Notes under the pieces: model-generated | Database searches by the model: none | What the model was told of the DNA's origin: nothing | Seen by the model: only the letters and a program-made list of their open reading frames with translations | Source: Vicia villosa | Taxonomy: Eukaryota > Streptophyta > Magnoliopsida > Fabales > Fabaceae | Reading direction: 5' to 3' | DNA: 64,000 bases | NCBI RefSeq assembly: GCF_029867415.1 | Contig: NW_026705214.1 | Span: 124,001 to 188,000 of the forward strand | Position numbers and translations under genes: made by a program | Part shown: positions 21,822 to 33,914 of the stretch, piece by piece | Position numbering within the stretch: the stretch's first letter is position 1 | How the letters are laid out: each line of letters begins with the position of its first letter

Positions 21822-22184
21822 ATTGCAGATTTTGTCTTCTATTTTGTCTAATTTTAAAAATTGATTAATCTATTTTAAATTTAAACAGTTTCAATCCCTA
21901 CAATTTAAATTTAAACAAATTAACACTTAAAAATAAAGAAGTTTTTCGTTATTAAATAAGTTAAAAATGACAAATCATAATATATAAATTTATTGTGGAA
22001 ATTTGAAGATAACAATATAAGTTAAAAATAAACATCTCATCAATTTACAAGTGAAAAAATGTGAGAGAAAGACTAAAACTATATAAATATAAAACTGAGG
22101 ATGAAAATTGTTTAAATTTAAAATAGATTGACCAATTTCATAATTCTAATAAAATAGAAGGAATCAAAAATATAATTTAGTCAA
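21822..22184. mobile_element. MITE copy in duplicated locus B
   Basis: Related to the MITE split by Gypsy-1. Inverted arms contain ctattttaaatttaaacagt and the reverse complement of gtttaaatttaaaatagatt. It is more diverged than the copy in A. No gene. Confidence 0.55.
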
Positions 22185-22413
22185 ATAAAAATGAAATTTA
22201 CTTATTAAAATGACTAGGTGTAGTATTGTTAAGAAAAAAAATGGTACTTAAAATGGTACTTTCTTAAACTATTCTTATTCTAGAAATTCTGCTAACATGG
22301 AAGCTTTATTTTACACCACTCTCAATAATATTATCCTTCTTAAATACTTATAAAATCTAAATTTTTTTTATAACTAAAGATATTAAAATTTCTATAAAGA
22401 AATGAAAAATAAA

Positions 22414-23224
<811 letters not shown>

Positions 23225-25059
23225 CATATAAAAAATACATATTACGATACATATTAATTAGTAAAACACACTTTCATAAAAATAATTGAATGTATTTTAA
23301 CAAAATGCTACACAAACGCACTTGAGCGCAGACAAACATCCACGCACACATATAACTTAGAACTAGATAATATTTTCCTTCTTAATTATTTTGTCATTAT
23401 CTATTTTAAAATAATATTCAATAAAATTTAGATCTTCCTTTTTGTATAATTGAAAAATTAAAATTTAAGAAAACAAAAGAAAAACAAATTTAATATTTTA
23501 AAAATATTTTTAATATTAAGAAACCCTTTATTTGCCGATAAAGTTTTCAAAATTTTATTAGAATTCATAGGATAGTATAAGGAAACCTGAATTAATTATA
23601 AATATTATAAAACCTTATAAATATTGTATTAGGTTTGATACTCTAAATTAGATTGTTCTAAAATATTTTAAATTATTAATTTAATTTATCATCTATTTAA
23701 TTATAAATATTTAATTCAATAATACTGAGGTGTTTAAATTTTTATATTATTATAAAATAAAATTAAGTAATATATTTTTCTATATAAAAATAATTGAACA
23801 AGTCACATATAATAATATATTATATTGAGTCATAAAAAATTAATAATAAATGAGTTGCTCGTATAATAGATTTTTAAATATTTAATTATTAAATAATAAT
23901 ACTATATTTGTTTAAAGATAAAAATTAGCATTAATTATAATTTTGATTTCTTATTGTAAATGCTTTACGAAATTTATGACTCTATCTTAAATTTAAATAA
24001 TTTTGGTGTTCCTTTCATACTTTTGAACTTAAAATTAATAATGATTTTATTTTTTAAATGATAAATTATTTTGAAAACATGACAAATCAACGTATACAAA
24101 TTTATTGTAGAACTTTATAAATAAAAATATAAGTTAGTAAAATGAATATTTCATAGATTTTTAATGAAAAAATTTATCAAAATTATTTTAATTTAAAATT
24201 AAAGAACTAATTTTGAAAATCACGTTAAATCGGGAAACATAAATGGTAATTTAGCCTAAAAACTATATTATAAAAAAATATGAAAACGGAGGATTAAACT
24301 TACACAAAAATGAAGCAAGAAAATACGTAATATTAAAAACTAAATAAAAAATTCAATAAATAATACATAAAATGTATAGTAAATAAAGAAAATAAAATCA
24401 AGAGAGTTCAGTAAATATTATATAATATTTATAGTAAAAAATTAAATAAAATAAAAAATGTTAGATAAAGCATAAAACTTGTTTGACAGTTTTTGTATAA
24501 AAAAGTTGCATGTGTTGACATTTCATGTATAAAAAAAATTATATAGGTTGATAATTTTTTAAAATAAATAATAAAATACAATTAACAAAACATATTTAAG
24601 CTTCGAACAAAAGCAAGGTCGTCTCAGAAAATTTTGAGGCTCTATTCTAATTTTTAAAATTGACACTTATAAAATAAATATAAAAAAGATATATTTTATT
24701 AAAATTATAAATAGAATTAGAAAATAAAGACAAAATTAAATTATTTATATATATTTTAATAATATATTATTGTGTATTTTTAATTTATATTTCAAAATAT
24801 TTACTATTAAAATATATTTTTAATTTATAGTTTCAATTAATAGTATGAATTTGTTGTCCCTATCTTAAAGTTCACTGTTGGTGTAACTCTTGACCTATTG
24901 TTCAAAATAAAGGCGCCTAACTGCTATGCTGCATGACATATAAATAACTTTGAGTAATACAGATTATTGTTATACTACAATTTTGCTCCAAGGTCATTCA
25001 TTCACCACATTTATATCATTAGTTACTTATTGATGCATTAGATTTGATACACTACTACA
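23225..25059. other. AT-rich intergenic DNA with a MITE remnant
   Basis: No gene recognised. 23340-23510 resembles 13240-13380 and 22310-22420, a third partial copy of the locus A/B flank. 23928-24262 resembles the MITEs at 12755 and 21822 (aattataattttgatttctt to ggtaatttagcc). The remainder is low-complexity A/T DNA. Confidence 0.5.
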
Positions 25060-25835
25060 AAACACACAAGTTGGTACTTGGAAAATTTCGTTGTCATGAG
25101 CATAAAAGGGTTTGAACCACAAGTATCTTGTGACTTGGGTCTTTATCATCTCAAGAGGTCCTCATCTTCATCAATGCCTTACTACATTAGGGTTTCATCA
25201 TTGGTTCATCAAGTGTGAAGGAAATTAGGGTTTTGAGACCCTTGGTCAAAAGATTAAGAATTAGGGTTTTATGGGTTGAGATTCAACTGTGTTCCAATTA
25301 AGAGTTTCTCAATACTATCATTTCTATATCCTCAAGGTGTCTCAATGTATTGAATATTTCATCATGATCACAAGATTTCATTGGATTTAGAAGATTTAAA
25401 TTAATCTGATACAAAAGTCAACTACAAAGAAAAACTTTAACTTTTGCAGTTTTTTGGTTAAATATGGACTTCTCAAGATGAATTTTATGAAAACATGTTT
25501 GATACTTGAACTTGATCAAGAAAAATCAAGAAATTTAAGGTTACTTGCAAAAGGGGCAAAAGTGAAGAAATGGAATTTTTTCCAAGTCCACAAAATCTAT
25601 GATCAAGTGTGTGACTTTCAAAGCTTGTAACTTCCAATCCAAGCAAACATTTTTCATGCCCAAATGATGTACTTCAAGATGACATTTGATACTACACCAT
25701 AGCAAAAAGAATTTACCAAAAAACTCATAAGGATTGAAATATATGAAATGTTGAAGTTGGCATCCCAAAGTTGTTAAAATATTTAAATATAGAGAATTTT
25801 CTAAGTGTTTTTCAGCTTATTTTTCTGATTTTGTT
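25060..25835 (+). mobile_element. Left part of a Tat/Ogre-like LTR relic, split by Gypsy-2
   Basis: Text such as attagggttttgagaccctt, tttcaaagcttgtaacttcc and aaatgttgaagttggcatcc parallels 780-1340 and 50550-50800. It is interrupted at 25835 by Gypsy-2 and resumes at 43644. The LTR start is not preserved. No coding frame. Confidence 0.5.
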
Positions 25836-27354
25836 TGTAACATCCCAAAATTTCTAATTTAATTAGTTTAGTTTAATTTTAAATTAATTAATTTGGATTA
25901 GCATTTTATTGGAATTATGTGGAAAGAAATATAAAATGTTACGTTGTTGGGCCTTATGGTGGAATTAGTAATATGGGGGTGTAAGTGTAAGGGAGCCCAT
26001 CTCTAATTTTATGTTTTCATGAAATAAGGAAAAACAAGAGGAAAAAGAGTTAGAACGTGAAAAACAAGAAGTTGTGAGAAGAGGAGCTGAAGGACGTGAA
26101 AGAGAACCAAGAGGGAGAAGACCCACTCAAGGATTTGACTAAGGTAAGGGGGGACTTCTCTGATTATCATCTATTATCGGGTTAGGGGTTAATAATATTG
26201 AATAGATGTAGGATTCGGGTCAATTGAGTCATATGATAGGTTTAGGGATTGAATCAAATTGTATGATAATTGATCTTGTGTATGAAATCTATGATATTGT
26301 GTGATCATGGCTTTGTTTGATGTGAAATTGATGTATTGTGATGTGTATTTCGTGGTATGTGTGCATTTCATTTCCTATTATTCGAATTGGTGTAATTGGA
26401 ATGAGTTGGGAATGGTTGGAATGCTGTTTTCTGCAGAATTTGGGGTTGCAGGTACGCAGTAACCGGTTACTGGGAGCAGGGTAACCGATTACTGCAGTGT
26501 AAAAAGGGAAATATTGCTGGCTGGGAGTCGGTAATCGGTTACTGAAAGCAGGGTAACCGATTACCCATACAAAAACCAGGGGGATGTGTTTCGTGAGTCA
26601 GGGTAACCGGTTACTGGCCTTTGGGTAACCGATTACCACTGAAGGTTTTTGAAAAATGCAGAATTTTGTAAGATGCATAACTTTTGAACCGTTGGTCCGT
26701 TTCGCGTGCCGTTTTGAGCTAAACGAACCTTATTAAATAATCTATGTGATGATTAATGATGTGATTGTGATTGAATGATGCATATATATATATAAACATG
26801 CTTGATGATGATGATGATTATGATGAAATGAGTATTTTGATGATGTTACTCATTAGACTTGACGATGGTATAAGTATGTTCATATATGTTTGCATTCATT
26901 CATGTTCATTGGTGATACTGTATCCATAAGGGTGTGTTGGATCAGTGAAGGGCATGATTCCCATTGTGTGGAATCTGTGCCGGCAGGGCCGTATCTTGAT
27001 GATGTTGGATCGGTCATGGGTTATTCCCATTTGATGATGTTGGTACCACATGCATAGTGTCAGTTGCATTCATATGACTTTTATAACATGATTGGATGTA
27101 TTCCAGTGTTATAAATATTGATGTTGTTGTTTGACTGTTTTGTGATGATGAATCTTGTCTGAATGTTTGTTTATGAAACAATTGGGTGAACTGTACAACT
27201 ATGATGTGTTATTGCCTTATAGCCTTATAACATTTGTTAATTATGATGAAGACTCACCCTTACATGTTGTCATTTTCAGATTAAGGATAGCGGCTTTTCG
27301 ACTCGATGAGGATTAGCTCATGAGTCAGTTGTTTGGTTAGCGTCAGGTGTCATG
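25836..27354 (+). repeat. Gypsy-2 5' LTR, first part
   Basis: First 1519 bp of the left LTR, ending with tcatg, the target duplication of the nested Sirevirus. Contains the six-palindrome array at 26459-26636. Confidence 0.94.
26459..26636. repeat. Six-copy GTAACCGGTTAC palindrome array (left LTR of Gypsy-2)
   Basis: Units start at 26459 and 26481, with the last two at 26603 and 26625. Two are the perfect palindrome GTAACCGGTTAC; three are GTAACCGATTAC and one is GTAATCGGTTAC, its reverse complement. All deviations are a single C-to-T (or G-to-A) change at the central CG. Confidence 0.9.
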
Positions 27355-28551
27355 TGAAGGATAGAAAAACACTTAGAAAGGGGGGGTTTGAATAAGTGTA
27401 GCTTTAAAAACTTGACAGATAAAAATAAATTGCACAGTTATTTTTATCCTGGTTCGTTGTTAACTAAACTACTCCAGTCCACCCCCGCAGAGATGATTTA
27501 CCTCAACTGAGGATTTAATCCACTAATCGCACGGATTACAATGGTTTTCCACTTAGTCAGCAACTAAGTCTTCCAGAGTCTTCTGATCACACACTGATCA
27601 CTCCAGGAACAACTGCTTAGATACCCTCTAAGACTTTTCTAGAGTATACTGATCCACACGATCACTCTAGTTACAACCTGCTTAGATAACCTCTAAGACT
27701 TCCTAGAGTATTCTGATCCACACGATCACTCTAGTTCCTTACAACTTAATGTAATCAATTCTAAGAGTATTACAATTGCTTCTTAAAAGCTATAATCACA
27801 AACTGTGATATTTCTCTTAACGTTTAAGCTTAATCTCACTAAAATATTACAACAGCAATGTAGTGAGCTTTGATGAAGATGAAGATTCTGAGCTTTGAAT
27901 TTGAACAGCGTTTCAGCAAGTTAATTGTTAGCAAATCGTTCACCTTGCTTCTCATCAGAACTTCATATTTATAGGCGTTGGAGAAGATGACCGTTGAGTG
28001 CATTTAATGCTTTGCGTGTTCCGTACAGCATCGCATTTAATGTTATACGCTTTTGTCAACTATCTCGAGCCTTGTTCACGCTGTGTCTACTGACGTAGCC
28101 TTTAATAGCTTTTAACGTTCCTTTTGTCAGTCAGCGTAGCTTGCCACTTGTACTTCCTTCTGATCTGATGTTTGTGAATACAACGTTTGAATATCATCAG
28201 AGTCAAACAGCTTGGTGCAAAGCATCTTCTGATCTTCTGACCTTGAAGTGCTTCTGAGCGTGATACCATCAGAACTTCAGTGCTTCTGATCTCATGTTCT
28301 TCTGATGCTTCCATAGACCCATGTTCTGATTCTGCTTCGACCATCTTCTGATGTCTTGCCAGACCATGTTCTGATGTTGCATGCTGAACCCTTGAGACAA
28401 AGCTTCTGAGCGCTGAATTATGCATACTCTTTATATATTTCCTGAAAAGGAAATTGCATTGGATTAGAGTACCATATTATCTTAAGCAAAATTCATATTA
28501 TTGTTATCATCAAAACTAAGATAATTGATCAGAACAAATCTTGTTCTAACA
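27355..28551 (-). repeat. Sirevirus 3' LTR (left)
   Basis: Begins TGAAGGATAG and ends TTCTAACA on the plus strand. Rich in cttctgat repeats. Contains a TATA-like tttataggcg region near 27970. The 107-codon ORF at 28102-28425 recurs in the other LTR and has no known motif; it is not taken as a gene. Confidence 0.95.
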
Positions 28552-28725
28552 ATCTCCCCCTTTTTGATGATGACAAAAACATATATAAATGATATGAATT
28601 TGCGATCAGAAAGAACAGACGGCAAAAGACAAATTACACAGCTATAGCATAAGCATATGAATATGTCTCCCCCTGAGATTAACAATCTCCCCCTGAGATA
28701 AATAATCTCCCCCTGAAATAAATAC
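28552..28725 (-). other. Multiple polypurine tracts of the Sirevirus
   Basis: On the minus strand the tract adjoining the LTR reads aaaaagggggagat. Similar aGGGGGAGAtt copies occur at about 28666, 28685 and 28705, and a further one near 29648. The repeats of atctccccctgaRat are 20 bp apart. Confidence 0.88.
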
Positions 28726-28800
28726 TCGAAGAACTTTAATAAAAGACTTCCCTGATTATTTCGGTAGAGACGATCACATAAGCTTCTGTCTTTAGAGAAT

Positions 28801-29150
28801 TCATAGCTTCTGACTTCTGCTTCCATTGGACAGCTTCAGAACTAGAATTTCCTTAGATCCCTAGAACACTCACAGCTTCTGATTCCTGCTTCCATCTAGG
28901 ACAGCTTCAGAACTTGAATTTCTTTGATCTTCTGAACATTCACAGCTTCTGATTTCTGCTTCCATCTAGGACAGCTTCAGAACTTGAATTTCTTTGATCT
29001 TCTGAACATTCACAGCTTCTGATTTCTGCTTCCATTTAGGACAGCTTCAGAACTTGAGTTTTCTGGATCTTTAGAACATTCACAGCTTCTGATTTCTGCT
29101 TCCCTCGGATAGCTTCAGAGCTTTGAATTTCTACCAACATCACTTCATGC
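28801..29150. repeat. Five tandem 70-bp repeats in the Sirevirus 3' non-coding region
   Basis: The landmark cacagcttctgatttctgct recurs at 28871, 28941, 29011 and 29081, exactly 70 bp apart, with a diverged copy at 28801. Each unit also contains acagcttcagaacttgaatt. There is no open frame through the array. Confidence 0.9.
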
Positions 29151-29880
29151 TAGATTTGTATCAGAACATTGTTGAATGTACCAGAGCCTCACCAGAGCAT
29201 CTCTACATCCTGAAATGTTACAGAACAAAAATTAAACGACAAAAGTCAGCATGAACGAGTCAGAACATAAAATGTATATTCGAACACATTATATGTATCA
29301 GAGCCATATAGGCTAAAATAATGTATCAGAGCAAATAGAATTTTGTCAAAGCAATTAGACAAGTATGGATCAAATTCTATTATCAGTGCTTCTGATTCAT
29401 TCTTCTTTCTTGCTTCTGATTTCTGAAGCTTGACAGCACTCAGCTTGCTTCAGTTTCCATGAGCTTATTCTTTTTACAGAATAGCACTACTTATGGTTTT
29501 GCTTCTTGTGTTTGCTTTGAAGATTCTCTTCACTTCTTTATACCTGCAAAACACTTAAACCATATAGAACTTGCAGTTCTTGTTAGAAAATGTGTGGGAG
29601 CTTTACCCAGCAACTGATAGATTAATCAAATCATTTATCATTTATCTTCTCCCCCTTTTTGTCATAACATCAAAAAGAATATTTCAAAAGATTCAGATGA
29701 ATACAACGACAAATAAAATCACTGGAGTGTAAAACAAAGAAACTTTTCATTGATAATTAAAAAAGATTACAAGAGAGGAATGCAGGAAAACAGATGCAAC
29801 AAGGAAAGAAAACTCCTAAGACCAAAGACTAAGACCCTAGCTAAGACAAAGTCTGTGCCAGCATGTCTTGAACCCTGTCA
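29151..29880 (-). other. Sirevirus non-coding region between the 3' ORF and the repeats
   Basis: No coding frame recognised. Contains a further polypurine-tract-like tctcccccttttt near 29648 and degenerate cttctgat text. Confidence 0.6.
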
Positions 29881-30316
29881 TTAGTTGCAGTTTTCCTTGC
29901 CATGAAGAAGTGAAAACGCATCATTGACTGCTTCTTGGGCTTCCAGGCGAGGGGTCAGGGAGACTTGGTTCTGATGCAGATCTTCCACAATCTTTATCAG
30001 AGACAACATTCTCAGTAGGTGAAAATGAAGAGATTTCATTGGAATGGGTTGAGGGAGAGGAAAGGTTAGATGAGGAGGAAGTTGAGTCTTGAAGGTAAAA
30101 AGATGAGGAAGAAGATGGAGATGATGGAGGGCTTTCACCAGGGGGTTGAAACACACGTCTAGAATAGTTTCCAGATAACATTGCTTCAAATGGATTCACC
30201 TTGAGAGGGTCATAGGTGATCTTTATCTTTTTGGGTTTGGAAGGAGATGTTTCAACAGCTTTTCTCTTTTTGTTTTGATCATTTTCATGGTTTCCTGGGC
30301 TTGATGAAGAGTTCAT
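29881..30316 (-). pseudogene. Sirevirus 3' ORF (env-like position), shortened
   Basis: From the ATG at 30316 a 131-codon frame starts MNSSSSPGNHENDQNKKRKA, with basic nuclear-localisation-like KKRK and KPKKIKI, then NPFEAMLSGNYSRRVFQPPG and a long Ser/Pro-rich tail. A second frame, to 29881, carries a different C-terminal-looking segment (VEDLHQNQVSLTPRLEAQEA). I infer an internal deletion or frameshift that joined the N- and C-terminal ends of a longer ORF. Sirevirus env-like ORFs sit here but usually have several hundred residues. No signal peptide or membrane segment is visible in the main frame. Function of this ORF is unknown. Confidence 0.6.
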
Positions 30317-30779
30317 GATGGATTTGCAGATAATGAACAGCTAGGGTTTGATATGAATGCAAAAAGATAGAGAAGGAAAACAAAGACAGAGTGTAATAGA
30401 GAAAATATAAGAGGGAAGGAGAAGCGTTTGAAGAGTATTTAAAAGAAAATAAAATGAAACAAATGATGAATAGCATTTAATGTTACGTGACGTGAGGAGA
30501 GATAATAAAGACAAATGAGGTGACTAGCACAGTTACCTATGGTCGGCGTCCCTTCAACTGCACGCGCGCTCATCCATGAATAGTAACGACAGGTTTACCA
30601 TCCCGAGATAAGACGTTACAGCTGTTTTGCTTTAAAAGAGGCTCTGAATCAACTTAGACAATGAAACGTTAGTAATAACCGAATCATAATTTCTAAAAGA
30701 TTTCAATCAGAACTTCTAATTTAAAAAGAAATCCACATTCATTTCAGAAGATACTCATACGTAAGAACTTCTCATCTTC

Positions 30780-33700
30780 TCATTCTGGGCATAAATCCAT
30801 ACTGATGTTCTTCAGAATGAAGTTAAACCTATCTTCAGCCAGGGGTTTTGTAAAGATATCAGCCCATTGATGGTCTGTATCAACAAAGTTTAAAGATATA
30901 ACACCCTTCTGAACATAGTCCCTTATGAAATGATGTTTAATCTCAATATGTTTAGCTTTTGAATGAAGAATAGGATTCTTAGATAAACATATAGCAGAAG
31001 TATTATCACAGAATATAGGAATGTTACTCTCATATATCTGATAATCTTCTAACTGACTCTTCATCCAGAGCATCTGTATACTGCAACCAGCAGCAGCGAC
31101 ATATTCTGCTTCTGTTGTTGATAGAGCAATAGTTGCTTGCTTCTTGCTATACCAGGAGATCAAATGACTTCCAAGAAATTGGCAACTTCCTGAAGTACTC
31201 TTTCTTTCAATTCTGTCTCCAGCATAGTCAGCATCGCAGAATCCTACTAAGTTGTATTCTTTAGATTTTCTGTAAACTAAGCCAACATTAGTAGTACCTT
31301 TCAGATACCTTAGAATTCTCTTAACAGCAGTTAAATGAGATTCTCTAGGATCTGATTGGAATCTAGCACACAAACAAACACTGAACAAAATATCAGGTCT
31401 AGAAGCAGTCAAATATAGAAGAGATCCAATCATACCTCTGTATAACTTCTGATCTACCTTCTTACTTACCTCATCCTTACCTAGGATGCATGTTGGATGC
31501 ATAGGAGTTTTGGCTTCTTTGCAGTCTAGAAGATTAAACTTCTTCAGAAGTTCCTTCACATACTTGGTTTGGTGAACATACGTTCCTTCTGATGTTTGAT
31601 TTATTTGTATTCCAAGGAAATACTTGAGTTCTCCCATCATGCTCATTTCAAACTCAGCCTGCATAGACTCAGCAAACTCCTTTCCAAGTGTAGCATTAGA
31701 TGTTCCAAAAATAATATCATCTACATATATTTGACAAATTAAAATATCCCTTTTAAAGGTTTTACAAAAGAGAGTAGTGTCCACTTTTCCTCTAGTGAAA
31801 CCATTATCCAGAAGGAAAGAACTTAAGCGTTCATACCAAGCTCTGGGAGCTTGTTTCAATCCATACAACGATTTCTTTAGTTTAAAAACATGATTAGGAG
31901 ACATAGAGTCTTCAAAACCAGGAGGTTGATGGACATAAACTTCTTCATCTATATAACCATTTAAGAAGGCACTCTTAACATCCATCTGATAGAGAGTGAT
32001 GTTATGTTGAGTGGCAAATGAAATTAATAGACGAATAGATTCTAACCTGGCCACTGGTGCAAAGGTTTCTGTATAGTCAATCCCTTCTTGCTGACTATAA
32101 CCCTGAGCCACCAGTCTGGCTTTGTTCCTTACAACTTCACCTTTCTCACTGAGCTTGTTTCTGAAGACCCATTTTGTACCGATTATATTGAATCCATCTG
32201 GTCTAGGAACAAGATCCCAAACGTCATTCCTTGTAAACTGATTCAGTTCTTCTTGCATAGCAATTATCCAGTCTGGATCTTCTAGAGCATGATCAACAGA
32301 AGTTGGCTCGATCAAAGATACAAGACCTAATTGACAGTCTGCATTGTTCTTAAGGAATGCTCTTGTTCTGATTGGATCATCCTTCTTTCCAAGAATGACA
32401 TCTTCTGAATGACTAGAGATGAGTCTGGATGATCTTCTGACAGATGGTTCTTCAGAAATGCTTAGATTCTCCAGAGAAGCTGATACTTGATCTTCCGATT
32501 CTTTGCTTCTGAGAAGCTCTGCTTCTGATGCGTTGCTTCTTGGCTCAACAACTTCTGATATATCGATATCCCAATCTGCAAAATTATCAAACTGCTTTGG
32601 TTTTTCAGAACCAAGCTTATCATCAAACCTGATATTGATTGATTCTTCTACAATCAATATTTCAGTATTGTATACTCTGTAACCTTTTGAGCGTTCAGAA
32701 TATCCAAGAAGGAAACATTTTTGTGCTTTGGAATCAAACTTACCAAGATGATCTTTAGTATTCAGAATAAAGCATACACATCCAAAAGGATGGAAATATG
32801 AAATGTTGGGCTTTCTATTCTTCCACAATTCATAAGGAGTCTTATTTAGAATAGGTCTGATAGAGATTCTATTCTGAATATAACATGCAGTGTTTATTGC
32901 TTCTGCCCAGAAATGCTTAGCCATATTGGTTTCATTGATCATGGTTCTGGCCATTTCTTGCAGAGTCCTATTCTTTCGTTCTACAACTCCATTTTGCTGT
33001 GGAGTTCTAGGACAAGAGAAATCATGGGCAATACCATTTTCTTTGAAGAATTCTTCAAAGGATCTGTTCTCAAATTCACCACCATGATCACTTCTGACCT
33101 TTATGATTTTACACTCTTTTTCAGATTGAATCTGAATGCAGAAATCAAAGAACACTGAATGAGTCTCATCCTTGTGTTTCAAGAATTTTACCCATGTCCA
33201 GCGGCTATAATCATCTACGATGACTAATCCATATTTCTTCCCTCTGACAGATGCTGTTTTGACTGGGCCAAACAGATCAATGTGCAAGAGTTCTAATGGC
33301 CTTGAGGTAGAAACAACATTCTTGGACTTGAATGCAGGTTTGGAGAACTTGCCCTTCTGACATGCTTCACAAAGAGCATCTGATTTGAATTTCAGATTAG
33401 GGAGTCCTCTGACAAGATCCAGTTTGTTAATCTGAGAAATCTTTCTCAAACTAGCATGACCTAATCTTCTGTGCCAGACCCACTGCTCTTCAGAAACAGA
33501 CATAAGACAAGTCACCTTCTGACTCATAAGATCTTGCAGATCTGTCTTATAAATGTTGTTCTTCCTCTTGCCTGTAAATAGGATTGAGCCATCCTTCTGA
33601 TTTACAGCCTTGCAAGACTCTTGATTAAAGATTATATCATAACCATTGTCACTCAATTGACTGATAGATAAGAGGTTATGTGTTAATCCTTCTACAAGAA

Positions 33701-33914
33701 GTACATTAGAAATGGAAGGAGAGTTACCAGACTTTATAGTTCCAGAGCCAATTATCTTGCCCTTCTGATCTCCTCCAAACTTGACTTCTCCTCCGGACTT
33801 AAGCACCAGGTCTTGGAACATAGACCTTCTTCCTGTCATGTGTCGTGAGCATCCAGAGTCCAGGTACCACGACATGTTGTGCTTTGTCCTTTTTGCAGCC
33901 AAGGATATCTGCAA
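30780..33914 (-). CDS. pol: Sirevirus Pol polyprotein (protease, integrase, RT, RNase H)
   Basis: An open frame of about 1044 codons; the first triplet at 33914 is TTG and the frame is open further upstream, so it is probably entered by frameshift from gag. Protease WYLDSGCSRHM near residue 16. Integrase HHCC (HRRLGHASLRKI...CEACQKGK), then LLHIDLFGPV, VRSDHGGEFENRSFEEFF and RTPQQNGVVERKNRTLQEM. Reverse transcriptase VARLESIRLLISFATQHN, LYQMDVKSAFLNGYIDEEVY and catalytic QIYVDDIIFG. RNase H GFCDADYAGDRIERKSTSG, KKQATIALSTTEAEYVAAA. All catalytic residues are present and no stop interrupts it. Ends FNFILKNISMDLCPE. Confidence 0.93.
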   Translation of the reverse strand: MQISLAAKRTKHNMSWYLDSGCSRHMTGRRSMFQDLVLKSGGEVKFGGDQKGKIIGSGTIKSGNSPSISNVLLVEGLTHNLLSISQLSDNGYDIIFNQESCKAVNQKDGSILFTGKRKNNIYKTDLQDLMSQKVTCLMSVSEEQWVWHRRLGHASLRKISQINKLDLVRGLPNLKFKSDALCEACQKGKFSKPAFKSKNVVSTSRPLELLHIDLFGPVKTASVRGKKYGLVIVDDYSRWTWVKFLKHKDETHSVFFDFCIQIQSEKECKIIKVRSDHGGEFENRSFEEFFKENGIAHDFSCPRTPQQNGVVERKNRTLQEMARTMINETNMAKHFWAEAINTACYIQNRISIRPILNKTPYELWKNRKPNISYFHPFGCVCFILNTKDHLGKFDSKAQKCFLLGYSERSKGYRVYNTEILIVEESINIRFDDKLGSEKPKQFDNFADWDIDISEVVEPRSNASEAELLRSKESEDQVSASLENLSISEEPSVRRSSRLISSHSEDVILGKKDDPIRTRAFLKNNADCQLGLVSLIEPTSVDHALEDPDWIIAMQEELNQFTRNDVWDLVPRPDGFNIIGTKWVFRNKLSEKGEVVRNKARLVAQGYSQQEGIDYTETFAPVARLESIRLLISFATQHNITLYQMDVKSAFLNGYIDEEVYVHQPPGFEDSMSPNHVFKLKKSLYGLKQAPRAWYERLSSFLLDNGFTRGKVDTTLFCKTFKRDILICQIYVDDIIFGTSNATLGKEFAESMQAEFEMSMMGELKYFLGIQINQTSEGTYVHQTKYVKELLKKFNLLDCKEAKTPMHPTCILGKDEVSKKVDQKLYRGMIGSLLYLTASRPDILFSVCLCARFQSDPRESHLTAVKRILRYLKGTTNVGLVYRKSKEYNLVGFCDADYAGDRIERKSTSGSCQFLGSHLISWYSKKQATIALSTTEAEYVAAAGCSIQMLWMKSQLEDYQIYESNIPIFCDNTSAICLSKNPILHSKAKHIEIKHHFIRDYVQKGVISLNFVDTDHQWADIFTKPLAEDRFNFILKNISMDLCPE

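Noticed and set aside
25051..25066. CACTA-type end cactactacaaaa, and its complement at 57134-57148
   Set aside because: Only 13-15 bp match, the pair is 32 kb apart, and neither has a partner end or transposase nearby. At most isolated relics.
28102..28425. 107-codon ORF repeated at 36552-36875
   Set aside because: Part of the Sirevirus LTR; Ser/Glu-rich text from cttctgat repeats; no domain.
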